From an uncultured Steroidobacter sp. (GTDB taxonomy: Bacteria > Pseudomonadota > Gammaproteobacteria > Steroidobacterales > Steroidobacteraceae), in the NCBI GenBank assembly GCA_937864115.1, contig CALMII010000041.1:1-64000 (forward strand): DNA of 64,000 nucleotides, in the 5' to 3' direction. Positions 1-8,139 of this stretch are shown in pieces (the first letter of the stretch is position 1; the number at the start of each line of letters is the position of its first letter). A model generated the notes under the pieces. It saw only the letters and a list, made by a program, of their open reading frames with translations. It was not told the DNA's origin and ran no database searches. The position numbers and the translations under genes are program-made.

Positions 1-23
1 ATCTCGCGTGCTATCGTCGGCGC

Positions 24-2366
24 ATGAACCGCCGACTGCTTCTGATGTGCCTGGCATTCGCAGCGGTCGCAGGCTGCGTGACCGTCGCGGGCCACGCGCT
101 CGACGAGCGCTTCGGCCCGACGCGACCGAAGGAGAATGTCGCCGCAGCGGCGGGCGTCCCCGTCGAGTTCGAGCGCGATGTCCGCCCGGTGATGAACAAC
201 CGCTGTCTCGTGTGTCACGGCTGTTACGACGCACCCTGCCAGCTGAAACTGGATTCCTACGAAGGCGTGCTGCGCGGGGCGAGTCCGGAGCTGGTGTACA
301 GCGTCGCGCGGGTCGCGCCAGCGCGGTTGACGCGATTGTTCGAGGACCAGCAGACGACCGCGCAGTGGCGCGCCGCCGGATTCCATCCCGTGCTCAACGA
401 GCGGCAGGATTCTCCGCAGGCGAATCTGCAGGCCGGCGTCATGGCGCGCATGCTGCAGCTCAAGCAGGAGCATCCGCTGCCGGCGGTCAAGGTGCTGCCG
501 GAGACATTCGATTTCTCCCTGTCGCGCTCGCAGCAATGCCCGACCGCCGAGTCATTCGATACGTTCGCCGGCAAATATCCGCTGTGGGGCATGCCATTCG
601 GCTTCCCGGCATTGAACGCGAAAGAGCACGAGACACTGACGAAATGGCTCGCCGCCGGTGCGCCCGCGGCGGCGCCTGCGCCACTGCCTGCGTCGCTGGT
701 ACAGGAAGCGACGTACTGGGAAACGCTGTTCAATGGCGACAGTCCCAGGCAGCGGCTCGCGGCGCGCTACCTGTATGAGCACCTGTTCCTGGCGCATCTC
801 TACATGGAGGATCGCGGCGCCGACACGATCTACTTCAAGCTCGTCCGCTCGCGCACGCCGCCGGGCCAGCCGCTGAGTCTCATCGCGACACGCCGTCCCT
901 ACGACGATCCCGGCGTCGAGCGCGTCTATTACCGGTTGTGGCGCGATCCGTCGACGACCATTGCCAAGACGCACATGCCTTATCGACTGACGCCAGCACG
1001 GCGCGATCGCTGGCGCCAGTGGTTCATCGATGCGGACTACCCGGTCGACACGCTGCCCGGTTACGACGTGCAGACGGCCTCGAATCCGTTCATCACGTTC
1101 CAGCGGATTCCGTATCAGGCGCGTCACGCCTTCCTGCTCGACGAAGCGCAGTTCACGATCATGAACTTCATCAAGGGTCCGGTGTGCCGCGGCAATGTCG
1201 CGCTGGACGTGATCCAGGATCGTTTCTGGGTGTTCTTCACCACGCCGCGGTCGGCCGTGTCGCAGGAGTTCGCCGCCTTCCTCGCCGACCAGAACCATCA
1301 TCTGCGCCTGCCGGCGGAATCGGAAAGCGGCCTGCTGTCGATCGTCCGCTGGCGCGAGTATGCGAAGGCGCAGCGCGACTACCTGCACGCCAAAGGCGAC
1401 TTCATCCGCGCCAACAGCGCGGCCCTCGGCGCAGCCGGACTGCATACGGTCTGGGACGGCGAGGGCACGAATGCCAATGCCGCGCTGACCGTGTTTCGCC
1501 ATTCCGACAGCGCGAGCGTGCTCAAGGGCCTGGTCGGCGAGCCGCCGCAGACCGCCTGGCTGATCGACTATCCGATTCTCGAACGCATCCACTACCTGCT
1601 GGTGGCCGGCTTCGATGTCTACGGCACGGCTTCGCACCAGGTGATGACGCGCATGTACATGGACTTCCTGCGCATGGAAGCGGAGATGAATTTCCTGGCC
1701 TACCTGCCGCAGCCGCAGCGCGTCGCCGAAGTGGAGCAGTGGTATCGCGGTGCGCAGAAGGATGTGCGGGACTATCTCGACAGCTACTTCGAGCATGAAG
1801 TGCTGCCCACGCCCATCGATTACCACACGTCGCAACCCAGGCTGGAACTGTTCGGCCTGCTGCAGAAACGCCTGTCCGGCGCGCTGCAGCACGCCTACGA
1901 ACTCGAGCAGTCCGGTCTGTCGCGCGGCAGCATCGCAACGCTGCAGAAGATCGATGCGGTGCGCGGTACGGCGGCATCGATCCTGCCTCAGATGCTAGTG
2001 ATCAAGGTGCCGGGACATGGCCTGCTGACCCTCCTGAACAACAGCGCCTACACCAATATCTCCTCCATGTTCGACGAAGCGTCGCGACGGCTCGTCGCCG
2101 AGGACAGCCTGACGATCGCCAACGGCGTCGTCGGCGCCTATCCGAACATCTTCCTGCAGGTGGAGGAGAAGGACTTCGCCGAACTCGTCGCGCGTATCGA
2201 GGCATTGCGCACCGAAGCCGACTACCGCCGGCTGCTCGACCGCTTCGGCGTGCGTCGTACCGATGCCGGCTTCTGGCAGCTCAGCGATACGGTCCGCGCG
2301 GACTACACCCGCGCCGAACCGCTGACTTCCGGCATCCTCGATCTCAGCCGCTACGAGAATCGATAG
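24..2366 (+). CDS. cti: Fatty acid cis/trans isomerase (haem lipoprotein)
   Basis: Periplasmic enzyme that converts cis-unsaturated phospholipid acyl chains to trans without a shift of the bond, a fast response to solvents and heat that stiffens the membrane. The 780-residue protein begins with a lipoprotein signal peptide (lipobox V-A-G-C, Cys18) and carries a c-type haem motif CLVCH at Cys61/Cys64/His65 followed by a second Cys-rich stretch. The length and the region around the haem site match the Cti family; known Cti proteins are periplasmic cytochrome-like enzymes, but most have a cleaved signal peptide, so the lipobox is a small difference. No Shine-Dalgarno sequence precedes the ATG; a TATCGT hexamer at 12-17 ends only 6 nt before it, which would fit a leaderless mRNA. 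The GST-fold gene follows 66 nt later on the same strand. Confidence 0.93.
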   Translation: MNRRLLLMCLAFAAVAGCVTVAGHALDERFGPTRPKENVAAAAGVPVEFERDVRPVMNNRCLVCHGCYDAPCQLKLDSYEGVLRGASPELVYSVARVAPARLTRLFEDQQTTAQWRAAGFHPVLNERQDSPQANLQAGVMARMLQLKQEHPLPAVKVLPETFDFSLSRSQQCPTAESFDTFAGKYPLWGMPFGFPALNAKEHETLTKWLAAGAPAAAPAPLPASLVQEATYWETLFNGDSPRQRLAARYLYEHLFLAHLYMEDRGADTIYFKLVRSRTPPGQPLSLIATRRPYDDPGVERVYYRLWRDPSTTIAKTHMPYRLTPARRDRWRQWFIDADYPVDTLPGYDVQTASNPFITFQRIPYQARHAFLLDEAQFTIMNFIKGPVCRGNVALDVIQDRFWVFFTTPRSAVSQEFAAFLADQNHHLRLPAESESGLLSIVRWREYAKAQRDYLHAKGDFIRANSAALGAAGLHTVWDGEGTNANAALTVFRHSDSASVLKGLVGEPPQTAWLIDYPILERIHYLLVAGFDVYGTASHQVMTRMYMDFLRMEAEMNFLAYLPQPQRVAEVEQWYRGAQKDVRDYLDSYFEHEVLPTPIDYHTSQPRLELFGLLQKRLSGALQHAYELEQSGLSRGSIATLQKIDAVRGTAASILPQMLVIKVPGHGLLTLLNNSAYTNISSMFDEASRRLVAEDSLTIANGVVGAYPNIFLQVEEKDFAELVARIEALRTEADYRRLLDRFGVRRTDAGFWQLSDTVRADYTRAEPLTSGILDLSRYENR

Positions 2367-2432
2367 ACGATCTGCGCGGGCGCAGCGATGAAGTGGCGTG
2401 CTACCGTTGACCTTTCAAAAGGGAGAAGGCGC

Positions 2433-3197
2433 ATGCAGAAGAGAATCACGCTGATCGCGTTGCTGCTGGTCTCGCTGGGCGGAACGACGCAGGCTGCCGA
2501 GCCGGCGGCCCCCGCGATGAAAGCCACCATCTCCGCACCGCTGACGATCTACCACATCGAGGGCCGGCGCTCCGAGCGCATCGTGTGGCTATGCGAGGAA
2601 CTCGGGCTGCCCTACACGCTGGAATACAAGCGCGGCGATATCGCCGGTTCGATGCAGACGATCCGGACGGTCAGTCCGCTGATGCCGGTGGCGCCGACCG
2701 TGCGCTACGGCGATCAGGTCATGGTCGAATCGGGCGCGATCATCGAACTGCTGCTTGCCCGCGATGGCGCGGGACGGCTGCGTCCGGCGGTCGATTCGCC
2801 CGACTTTCCGTACTACCTGCAATGGATGCACTTCGCCGAAGGCTCGTTCGCCTCGCGTGCGATTGCCGACTATCGCGTCACCCTGATCCAGGGACGGCAG
2901 CAGCCGGCGCCGAACCGTCCGCGGCTGGTCGATTCCGAAGCCGTCGTGAAGTTTGCCGATGACTTCCTCGGCAGGCATCCGTACTTCGGCGGCCAGGAAT
3001 TTTCCGCCGCCGACATCATGATGCTGTTCCCCGTGAATTTCGCCGCGGGTCTCAACATCGTCGACATCGAGCAGTTTCCCAACGTCGTGGCGTGGCGCAA
3101 GAAGGTGGAGGAACGTCCGGCGTATCTGCGCATGCTGAAGGTCGCGCGTCCCGATGGACTGATCGGGACGCCGCCGGCATTGCCGAAGGCGAAGTAG
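2433..3197 (+). CDS. Exported glutathione S-transferase-fold protein
   Basis: A GST-like protein of 254 residues. The N-terminal thioredoxin fold runs from about residue 34 (strand, the cis-proline region VAPT near 88, and the Glu-Ser pair at 99-100 that normally holds the gamma-glutamyl group), followed by an all-helical C-terminal domain. The chosen ATG has GGGAGAAGG at 2421-2429 and starts a classic signal peptide (KR, hydrophobic core, TTQA-A cleavage near residue 21); an earlier ATG at 2388 lacks this arrangement. GSTs are normally cytosolic, so export is odd. The gene lies directly behind cti on the same strand, so both may act on envelope lipids or peroxidation products (inference). 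The substrate is unknown. Confidence 0.85.
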   Translation: MQKRITLIALLLVSLGGTTQAAEPAAPAMKATISAPLTIYHIEGRRSERIVWLCEELGLPYTLEYKRGDIAGSMQTIRTVSPLMPVAPTVRYGDQVMVESGAIIELLLARDGAGRLRPAVDSPDFPYYLQWMHFAEGSFASRAIADYRVTLIQGRQQPAPNRPRLVDSEAVVKFADDFLGRHPYFGGQEFSAADIMMLFPVNFAAGLNIVDIEQFPNVVAWRKKVEERPAYLRMLKVARPDGLIGTPPALPKAK

Positions 3198-3211
3198 CGA
3201 CCCGACTTCCC

Positions 3212-3265
3212 CTGTGGTCAGGCTTCAGCCTGACTCCAGAAGGCCGGCTAAAGCCGGCCCCACAG
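3212..3265. repeat. REP-like double palindrome, copy A1
   Basis: Two adjacent palindromes, GTCAGGCTTCAGCCTGAC (3217-3234) and GGCCGGCTAAAGCCGGCC (3242-3259), then CCCACAG. Same family as the copies at 6086, 10752, 44821 and 47166. It lies between the converging GST-fold and amidase genes. The amidase stop codon and last few residues lie inside the second palindrome. Confidence 0.9.
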
Positions 3266-4603
3266 CGACACGATCGCCTCCGCCGCCAATCCAATGCCGA
3301 GAACCCTGCGATCCGCATTGCCCATGCCGGCGATCATCAGCCCAACCGGCGCGCTGCCGGGTTCATGGCAGGGAATCGACAGCGCGCAGCCGTCGAAGGC
3401 ATTCACGACCGACGCATTGCGCAGCATCCGGCCGTTGAATCGCAGATAGGACGCATCGTCGCGGACCACGTCGGCGATGGCCGGTGCGGTGTCGGGTGTA
3501 GTCGGCATCAGCAGCGCGTCGTAGCCGCAGGCAATCGCGTCGATCTCCTCCACGAAGCGCGCGCGTCGCTGCAGCAATTCGTCGTACTGCTGCGGCGAAA
3601 TCCGTTCGCCCGGCAGGATGCGCAGAATGACGCGCGGGTCGTAGCGCTCGCGATGCGTTTCGATCCAGCGGCGATGCCACGCGAAGGCTTCCGCGCTGAC
3701 GAGCGCGCCGCGCGAGTTGACCTCGGCCGCATGCGCGAACTCCGGCATGGTCGATTCGACGATCTGTACGCCGGCGGCCGACAGCCGGCGCAACGCCGCG
3801 GCGAATGCATCGGCGACGTTATCGGACAGATCATCGAGGAACACGGTTTGCGGCACCGCCACGCGCAGGCCGCGCAGCGGCAGCGGTGTCGCAACCGCAT
3901 CGGTGTCCGCTGCGAGAATCCGGTCGAGCAGCGCACAGTCGCCGACGGTCTTCGCCAGCGGCCCCGCGGAATCGAGCGTGGTCGACAACGGCAATACGCC
4001 GTCGAGCGGGACGCGCCGCGCGGTCGGTTTGAATCCGACCAGCCCGTTCAGCGCCGCTGGAATGCGTACCGATCCGCCGGTGTCCGTCCCGATCGCTGCG
4101 GCTGCCATGCCATCGGTGACCGAGATCGCAGCGCCCGATGAAGAGCCGCCGGGAATGCGTTCCGCGGCGCGATCGAAGACATTGCGCGGCGTGCCGTAGT
4201 GCGGGTTGATGCCGAGACCCGAGTACGCGAACTCGGTCATGTTGGTGCGACCGATGATGATGGCACCGGCATCGCGCAGACGCTGGACGATGCCGGCATC
4301 GCACGATGCTGCAGGTGAGTCGATCAGCACCGTCGAACCCGCGAGCGTCGTGATGTGGGCTTCGTCGATGTTGTCCTTGATCGAGATCGGCACGCCGGCC
4401 AGTGCGGGGAGGCTTCCGCCGGCGCGGCGCCGGGCATCGATCCGGTCCGCGGCAGCCAGCGCTTCGTCTGCGTGAATGGCGATGAACGTGCGCGATCCTT
4501 CGCCCGCCGGATTCCTGATCGCGGCAATGGCGTGCTCGACGAGCTGACGGCTGGTGATCGTCCCTGCGGCGAGCGCTCGCGTCAGTTCGAGCACAGTCTT
4601 CAC
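3248..4603 (-). CDS. Amidase-signature family hydrolase
   Basis: Amidase-signature enzyme of 451 residues, hydrolysing an amide bond with a Ser-cisSer-Lys triad. The visible residues are Lys76 in SIKDN, Ser154 in PGGSSSG and the nucleophile Ser178 in GTDTGGSVR. The length is typical of the family. The substrate cannot be told from sequence; allophanate hydrolase or Asp/Glu-tRNA amidotransferase subunit A would be alternatives, but no gatB/gatC or urea carboxylase genes are nearby. I chose the GTG at 4603 because it overlaps the stop of the upstream STAS-like gene (GTGA), implying translational coupling. The C-terminus (SLWGRL and stop) is encoded by a dispersed palindromic repeat, so the natural C-terminus may have been altered. 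Confidence 0.88.
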   Translation of the reverse strand: MKTVLELTRALAAGTITSRQLVEHAIAAIRNPAGEGSRTFIAIHADEALAAADRIDARRRAGGSLPALAGVPISIKDNIDEAHITTLAGSTVLIDSPAASCDAGIVQRLRDAGAIIIGRTNMTEFAYSGLGINPHYGTPRNVFDRAAERIPGGSSSGAAISVTDGMAAAAIGTDTGGSVRIPAALNGLVGFKPTARRVPLDGVLPLSTTLDSAGPLAKTVGDCALLDRILAADTDAVATPLPLRGLRVAVPQTVFLDDLSDNVADAFAAALRRLSAAGVQIVESTMPEFAHAAEVNSRGALVSAEAFAWHRRWIETHRERYDPRVILRILPGERISPQQYDELLQRRARFVEEIDAIACGYDALLMPTTPDTAPAIADVVRDDASYLRFNGRMLRNASVVNAFDGCALSIPCHEPGSAPVGLMIAGMGNADRRVLGIGLAAEAIVSLWGRL

Positions 4604-4998
4604 GCGCCGTCTTTCGCAGTGTCGACGATGACGGACTCCGCGAGCCACTGCAGCGCCTCATCCACCTTGGTGAACAGGCGGATGTCGACGAAGGCATTGT
4701 CGTTGAGCGTCTGGAACATGCGTGCGTACCCGATCTGCAGCGGGCGGCTGGCGACGATCGCCGAGCGGACCGGCGCCTTCATGGGCCGGGTGCGCCGCCG
4801 GTCGGCGAAATCGCTCACTTCGGGATAGGCGACATCGACGGCATCCATGCCAGTGAGGTCCGTGAGTTTGTGCACCGGGCCGCGCTCGTCCTCCAGTCGA
4901 TGCACTTCGCGCGCGAGATCGTCCAGGTCGATGGCGCTGACCCTGCCGGTCAGGCGGATGCGAATGTGATCCGGTTGCTGGGAAATCTCGAACGGCAT
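4600..4998 (-). CDS. STAS/SpoIIAA-like small protein
   Basis: A 132-residue soluble protein that begins MPFEIS and has the alternating strand-helix pattern of SpoIIAA/STAS-like proteins (an N-terminal strand with IRIRLTGRV, a helix rich in acidic residues, then a strand KLTDLTGMD). Such folds often serve as lipid- or nucleotide-responsive or phosphoswitch modules. It sits between a DUF808 membrane protein (12 nt upstream) and an amidase (4-nt overlap), so the three are probably co-transcribed. The start at 4998 is preceded by a GGGA-type ribosome binding site. No kinase or sigma factor lies nearby, so an anti-sigma antagonist role is not supported. The assignment is by pattern only. Confidence 0.7.
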   Translation of the reverse strand: MPFEISQQPDHIRIRLTGRVSAIDLDDLAREVHRLEDERGPVHKLTDLTGMDAVDVAYPEVSDFADRRRTRPMKAPVRSAIVASRPLQIGYARMFQTLNDNAFVDIRLFTKVDEALQWLAESVIVDTAKDGA

Positions 4999-5009
4999 GT
5001 ATCCCGGGC

Positions 5010-5954
5010 TCAGTGACGGCGGCTGGGCGCCAGATGCACGATGGCGACGATCGCACCGCCGACCACGAATCCAACCACGGCGGCACCCACCGCGAACGTC
5101 AGCCATCCCGTGACGGCGCCGATGCCCGGAACGTGACTGGCGATTTCGGAGAGGTGTTCGACCGCGTGCGGCACCAGGTCGAGTCCGAAGTGTTCGAGCC
5201 CGTGCACGAGAATGCCGCCGCCGACCCACAACATGGCGGCCGTGCCGATGAAGCTCAGTCCCTGCAGCACGCGCGGCATCGACTTGACCAGCGCGCGCCC
5301 GAAGGCTGTCGCCGCGGCCGAGTCGCGTTGCGCGAGATGCACGCCGATGTCATCCATCTTCACGATCAGTCCGACGACGCCATAGACGCCCACCGTGATG
5401 AACAGGCTCACGAGGGCCAGCGCACCGGCCTGGATCAACAGCGGCCGATCGGCGACGGTGGCGAGCGCGATGGCCATGATCTCGCCGGACAGAATGAGAT
5501 CGGTGCGGATGGCGCCGGAAATCTTCTGCAGTTCCAGTTGCGTCGAACTGAGCGCGAGTTCCTCGACGTGCGGCGACTTGTCGACCTTGCCGGCGGTCTT
5601 GGCGAGCGCCTCGATGATCTTCTCGGCGGCCTCGAAACACAGATACGCGCCGCCGAGCATCAGGATCGGCGTGACGGCCCAGGGCGCAAAGGCGCTGAGC
5701 AGCAACGCGCCGGGCAGCAGGAACAGGAACTTGTTGCGCAGCGAACCGAGCGCGATCTTCCAGACGATCGGCAATTCGCGATCGGGCGTGAAGCCCATCG
5801 CATAGCCGGGCGTCACCGCCGCATCGTCGACCACGACGCCGACCGCCTTCGATCCGGCCTTGCCGGCCGCGGCGGTCACATCGTCCAGCGAAGCGGCGGC
5901 CAGTTTGGCGATCGCCGCGACGTCATCGAGCAGTGCTGCAAGTCCTGAAGCCAT
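5010..5954 (-). CDS. DUF808 (YedI-like) inner membrane protein
   Basis: An integral membrane protein of about 314 residues with the DUF808/YedI pattern: an amphipathic N-terminus (ASGLAALLDDVAAIAKLAAA), the motif DDAAVTPGY, then several hydrophobic helices including FLFLLPGALLLSAFAPW and the C-terminal AVGAAVVGFVVGGAIVA. The function of the family is unknown; members are widespread in proteobacteria. A TTG at 5960 would add two residues; I prefer the ATG at 5954. It is the first gene of a minus-strand set with the STAS-like protein and the amidase. Confidence 0.88.
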   Translation of the reverse strand: MASGLAALLDDVAAIAKLAAASLDDVTAAAGKAGSKAVGVVVDDAAVTPGYAMGFTPDRELPIVWKIALGSLRNKFLFLLPGALLLSAFAPWAVTPILMLGGAYLCFEAAEKIIEALAKTAGKVDKSPHVEELALSSTQLELQKISGAIRTDLILSGEIMAIALATVADRPLLIQAGALALVSLFITVGVYGVVGLIVKMDDIGVHLAQRDSAAATAFGRALVKSMPRVLQGLSFIGTAAMLWVGGGILVHGLEHFGLDLVPHAVEHLSEIASHVPGIGAVTGWLTFAVGAAVVGFVVGGAIVAIVHLAPSRRH

Positions 5955-6045
5955 TCGCAAGCGTGACGTGACGGCGAGGTCGAAGGCAAGTCCTGCTCGG
6001 CTTCGAGCCGCTGGCGCTGAACGATGAGATGAGATCGAATCGAGC

Positions 6046-6081
6046 GTCCCTTCCTCCGCGCAGCGGGGGACAGATGGGGGG
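6046..6081. repeat. GC-rich hairpin repeat, copy B1
   Basis: Imperfect hairpin of the CTCCGCG-n-AGCGGGGGA type followed by a G-rich tail. It is one of seven related copies in the window (6046, 6155, 12200, 17688, 24851, 47248, 61331). It lies in the 384-bp gap between the DUF808 gene and the LuxR-type gene, which otherwise holds only copies A2 and B2 and the tandem operator-like repeat. Confidence 0.75.
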
Positions 6082-6085
6082 ATTT

Positions 6086-6144
6086 CTGTAGGTCAGGCTT
6101 TAGCCTGACTTCTGAAAAAAGGCCGGCTGAAGCCGGCCCCACAG
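6086..6144. repeat. REP-like double palindrome, copy A2
   Basis: GTCAGGCTTTAGCCTGAC and GGCCGGCTGAAGCCGGCC palindromes separated by a short A-rich spacer and followed by CCCACAG. Intergenic, between divergent genes. Confidence 0.9.
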
Positions 6145-6154
6145 TAAGAAAAGA

Positions 6155-6195
6155 GGCCCCACCCCTGACCCTCTCCCGCTTCGCGGAGGAGGGGA
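6155..6195. repeat. GC-rich hairpin repeat, copy B2
   Basis: CCCTCTCCCGC-TTC-GCGGAGGAGGGG hairpin immediately after REP copy A2. Copies A5 and B6 at 47166-47284 show the same A-then-B order, suggesting the two elements can travel or be duplicated as a pair. Confidence 0.75.
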
Positions 6196-6228
6196 TCAGA
6201 CGAAGTCGATCGACCCAGAACCGCGCCG

Positions 6229-6258
6229 GTCTCTTTTAGAGCCCGTCTCTTTTAGAGC
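6229..6258. promoter_or_regulatory. Tandem operator-like repeat before the LuxR-type gene
   Basis: The 14-mer GTCTCTTTTAGAGC occurs twice (6229-6242 and 6245-6258), 16 bp apart, and each copy is itself an inverted repeat (CTCT-TTT-AGAG). This sits about 80 bp before the LuxR-type start codon and looks like a pair of binding sites, possibly for that protein. The role is inferred. Confidence 0.55.
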
Positions 6259-6338
6259 ATTGGGCGCCGCAGTCGCCTCTCCTAGCATCCCTTCCATCGG
6301 GCATGAGCCATGCCCAATCGAACATGGGGAGAATCGAT

Positions 6339-6713
6339 ATGAGCCTGGATTCCTGGCACGTTGCGACGCTCGTGGATTCCCGCCGGACGAATCTTCCGGC
6401 GGATTCCTGGCTGCAGCTTCGCGAGGAACTGCGGCGCGTGCTGGCCGAAACACTCGACCGCCTGCTGCCGCAGTTGTTGCAGGGGACTGCGATGCCAGCG
6501 TCGCTCGAACGGACCGCCGACCTCGCCAGTCTGCTGACGCTGCGCGAACGCGAGATCCTGATCCGCATCGCCGCCGGCGACAGCAACAAGCAGATCGCCC
6601 GCCAGTTCTCGCTGAGCCTGCACACGGTCAAGCGCCACGTCGCCAACATCCTCAACAAACTCGGCGTCAACTCGCGGGTGCAGGCCGCCGCCTGGGCGCG
6701 TGCATGTCATTGA
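6339..6713 (+). CDS. LuxR-type HTH-only transcriptional regulator
   Basis: A 124-residue DNA-binding protein. The C-terminal half is a GerE/LuxR helix-turn-helix (LTLREREILIRIAAGDSNKQ, then IARQFSLSLHTVKRHVANIL and NKLGV), with the family's conserved Leu-Thr, Glu, and Val-Lys-Arg-His residues. The N-terminal 65 residues match no known sensor domain and there is no receiver domain. I chose ATG 6339 over 6303 because GGGGAGA (6326-6332) lies at proper distance. The stop overlaps the start of the truncated methyltransferase by 10 bp, so the two are translationally linked. A pair of short palindromes at 6229-6258 could be its operator. Confidence 0.85.
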   Translation: MSLDSWHVATLVDSRRTNLPADSWLQLREELRRVLAETLDRLLPQLLQGTAMPASLERTADLASLLTLREREILIRIAAGDSNKQIARQFSLSLHTVKRHVANILNKLGVNSRVQAAAWARACH

Positions 6714-7084
6714 CGGAAGGCGCCGCGGATCAGCGCATCCTGGAAACCGCATTTGCGTTCCGCGTATCGCGCATCTTGCTGACGGCGGTCGAACTCGGCG
6801 TTTTCACGGAACTCGGCAAGGGGCCGCGCACCTGCGGCCAGCTCTGCCGCGCGCTCGGTCTGGAAGCGAAGGCCGCGCCGGATCTGCTCGATGCGCTGGT
6901 GACCCTGGGTTTTCTGGAGCGCGACGGCCTGGACGCGCACGCCATCTATCTCAACACGCGCGCCGGTGCGCGTTTCCTCGATGCGAACGGACCGGCATCG
7001 CTCGAAAGCGTGCTGCAGCAGGCGGTGAAGGCCTACGGCACCTGGGGGCGACTCACGGAACTGCTGCGTGCCGGGCGCCTGTAA
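6704..7084 (+). CDS. Truncated O-methyltransferase (dimerisation domain only)
   Basis: A 126-residue protein resembling the N-terminal winged-helix dimerisation domain of SAM-dependent O-methyltransferases (the ILETAFAFRVSRILLTAVEL helix, a LCRALGLEAKAAPDLLDAL wing and a Y-G-T-W-G-R-LTELLR segment). Full-length relatives are about 330-350 residues; here the frame stops just where the linker to the catalytic Rossmann domain should begin, and I see no SAM-binding motif in any frame before the next gene. It is either a decayed gene or a domain repurposed as a small DNA- or partner-binding protein. It overlaps the upstream LuxR-type gene by 10 bp. Confidence 0.75.
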   Translation: MSLTEGAADQRILETAFAFRVSRILLTAVELGVFTELGKGPRTCGQLCRALGLEAKAAPDLLDALVTLGFLERDGLDAHAIYLNTRAGARFLDANGPASLESVLQQAVKAYGTWGRLTELLRAGRL

Positions 7085-7103
7085 AGACGTCGCGGCCATC
7101 CGC

Positions 7104-7109
7104 TAGAAT
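7104..7109 (+). promoter_or_regulatory. Candidate -10 element (TAGAAT)
   Basis: TAGAAT at 7104-7109 precedes the next gene by a few nucleotides; similar TAGCAT or TATCGT hexamers stand before several genes in this window. No clear -35 hexamer is visible. Confidence 0.4.
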
Positions 7110-7121
7110 CCGCGCACCCGC

Positions 7122-8132
7122 GTGTGTGCGGAGGATCGTCGTCTGAGCATCCGCACGAACCAACGACTGCGCTATCGGCCTGCCGCGCACCGCGATCTCG
7201 CGGAATGCCTGACATTGCTGCCGCCCTGGCTGGGGATCGACGAGTCGATGGCGCGCGCGCTGTCGGCCTTGTGGCCGCAGCTGCTCGAGGAACCCTCGAT
7301 GATCAGCGCGGTGCTCGAAGACGTGGCCGCACCGGCCGCCCAGCGCGTGCAGGGCTGGGGCGTGACCATGATCCTGCCGCGCGCCTTCACGCAGGCGCTG
7401 TCGATGCACGACCGGCCCGCGGCGTTTCTCACGCGTCGCGTGTACCGCGCACTGCTCGACGACGAGTTCGCTCTCATGAGCGACCGCGAGATCGGCGCCG
7501 CCAGCGCGCGCGGCGACCTCGACATGTTCATCATGCATTTCTCCCTGCGCGGTCACGATCTGCTGCAGCCGCAGGCGCAGCGGACCATGGCGATGGCGAA
7601 CGACGCCTTCCGTACCTTTCATGACGGCTACAACCCGCAGGCGATCTACTACGAGACCAGCGCCGGCAACGAACCGTTTTCCATGGCGTCGGGTTTCGAG
7701 CGGCTGCAATTCCGCGATGAAGCGTCGCTGGCCGCGTTGCTGCCGGAACAGCGGCCGGCGCTCTTCGGACTCACGCGCGCCGGCGCCCTGAAGCGCATGC
7801 CGGGTCCTCCTGCGCGCAACGCCTTCGAGCATCAGGCGCCGCTGTTCGGATTCTCGGCATCGCAGCGCCGCCTGCTGTGGTTCGCCCTGTTCGACGATTC
7901 CGACGAAGCACTGATGGGACCGCTGGACGTATCCATTCATGGTCTCAAGAAGCTCTGGCGCGGCATCTACGAACGCATCGAAGACCGCATGCCCGAATTC
8001 TTCGGCGAGGAAGCGAGCGGCGACGAAGGCCGCCGCGGTCCCGAGAAACGCCGCCAGGTGCTGGCGTATGTGCGCCAGCGCCCGGAGGAATTGCGGCCGT
8101 GGCAGCCGGAAGATGAGGGGCCACGTCGCTAG
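7122..8132 (+). CDS. Hypothetical protein with degenerate LuxR-like HTH at its C-terminus
   Basis: A soluble protein of about 336 residues. Residues 15-55 look like the first strand-helix of a GNAT-type domain (RYRPAAHRDLAECLTLL), but the acetyl-CoA-binding signature is not visible. Near residues 246-290, the segment SASQRRLLWFALFDD then DVSIHGLKKLWRGIYERI follows the spacing of a LuxR helix-turn-helix with altered residues, so a regulator role is possible. The start is uncertain: GTG at 7122 has no ribosome binding site, whereas GGAGG at 7130-7134 is correctly spaced from a CTG codon at 7143. The C-terminal 35 residues are Arg/Glu rich and probably disordered. Family assignment is tentative. 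Confidence 0.7.
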   Translation: MCAEDRRLSIRTNQRLRYRPAAHRDLAECLTLLPPWLGIDESMARALSALWPQLLEEPSMISAVLEDVAAPAAQRVQGWGVTMILPRAFTQALSMHDRPAAFLTRRVYRALLDDEFALMSDREIGAASARGDLDMFIMHFSLRGHDLLQPQAQRTMAMANDAFRTFHDGYNPQAIYYETSAGNEPFSMASGFERLQFRDEASLAALLPEQRPALFGLTRAGALKRMPGPPARNAFEHQAPLFGFSASQRRLLWFALFDDSDEALMGPLDVSIHGLKKLWRGIYERIEDRMPEFFGEEASGDEGRRGPEKRRQVLAYVRQRPEELRPWQPEDEGPRR

Positions 8133-8139
8133 ATCGGGA

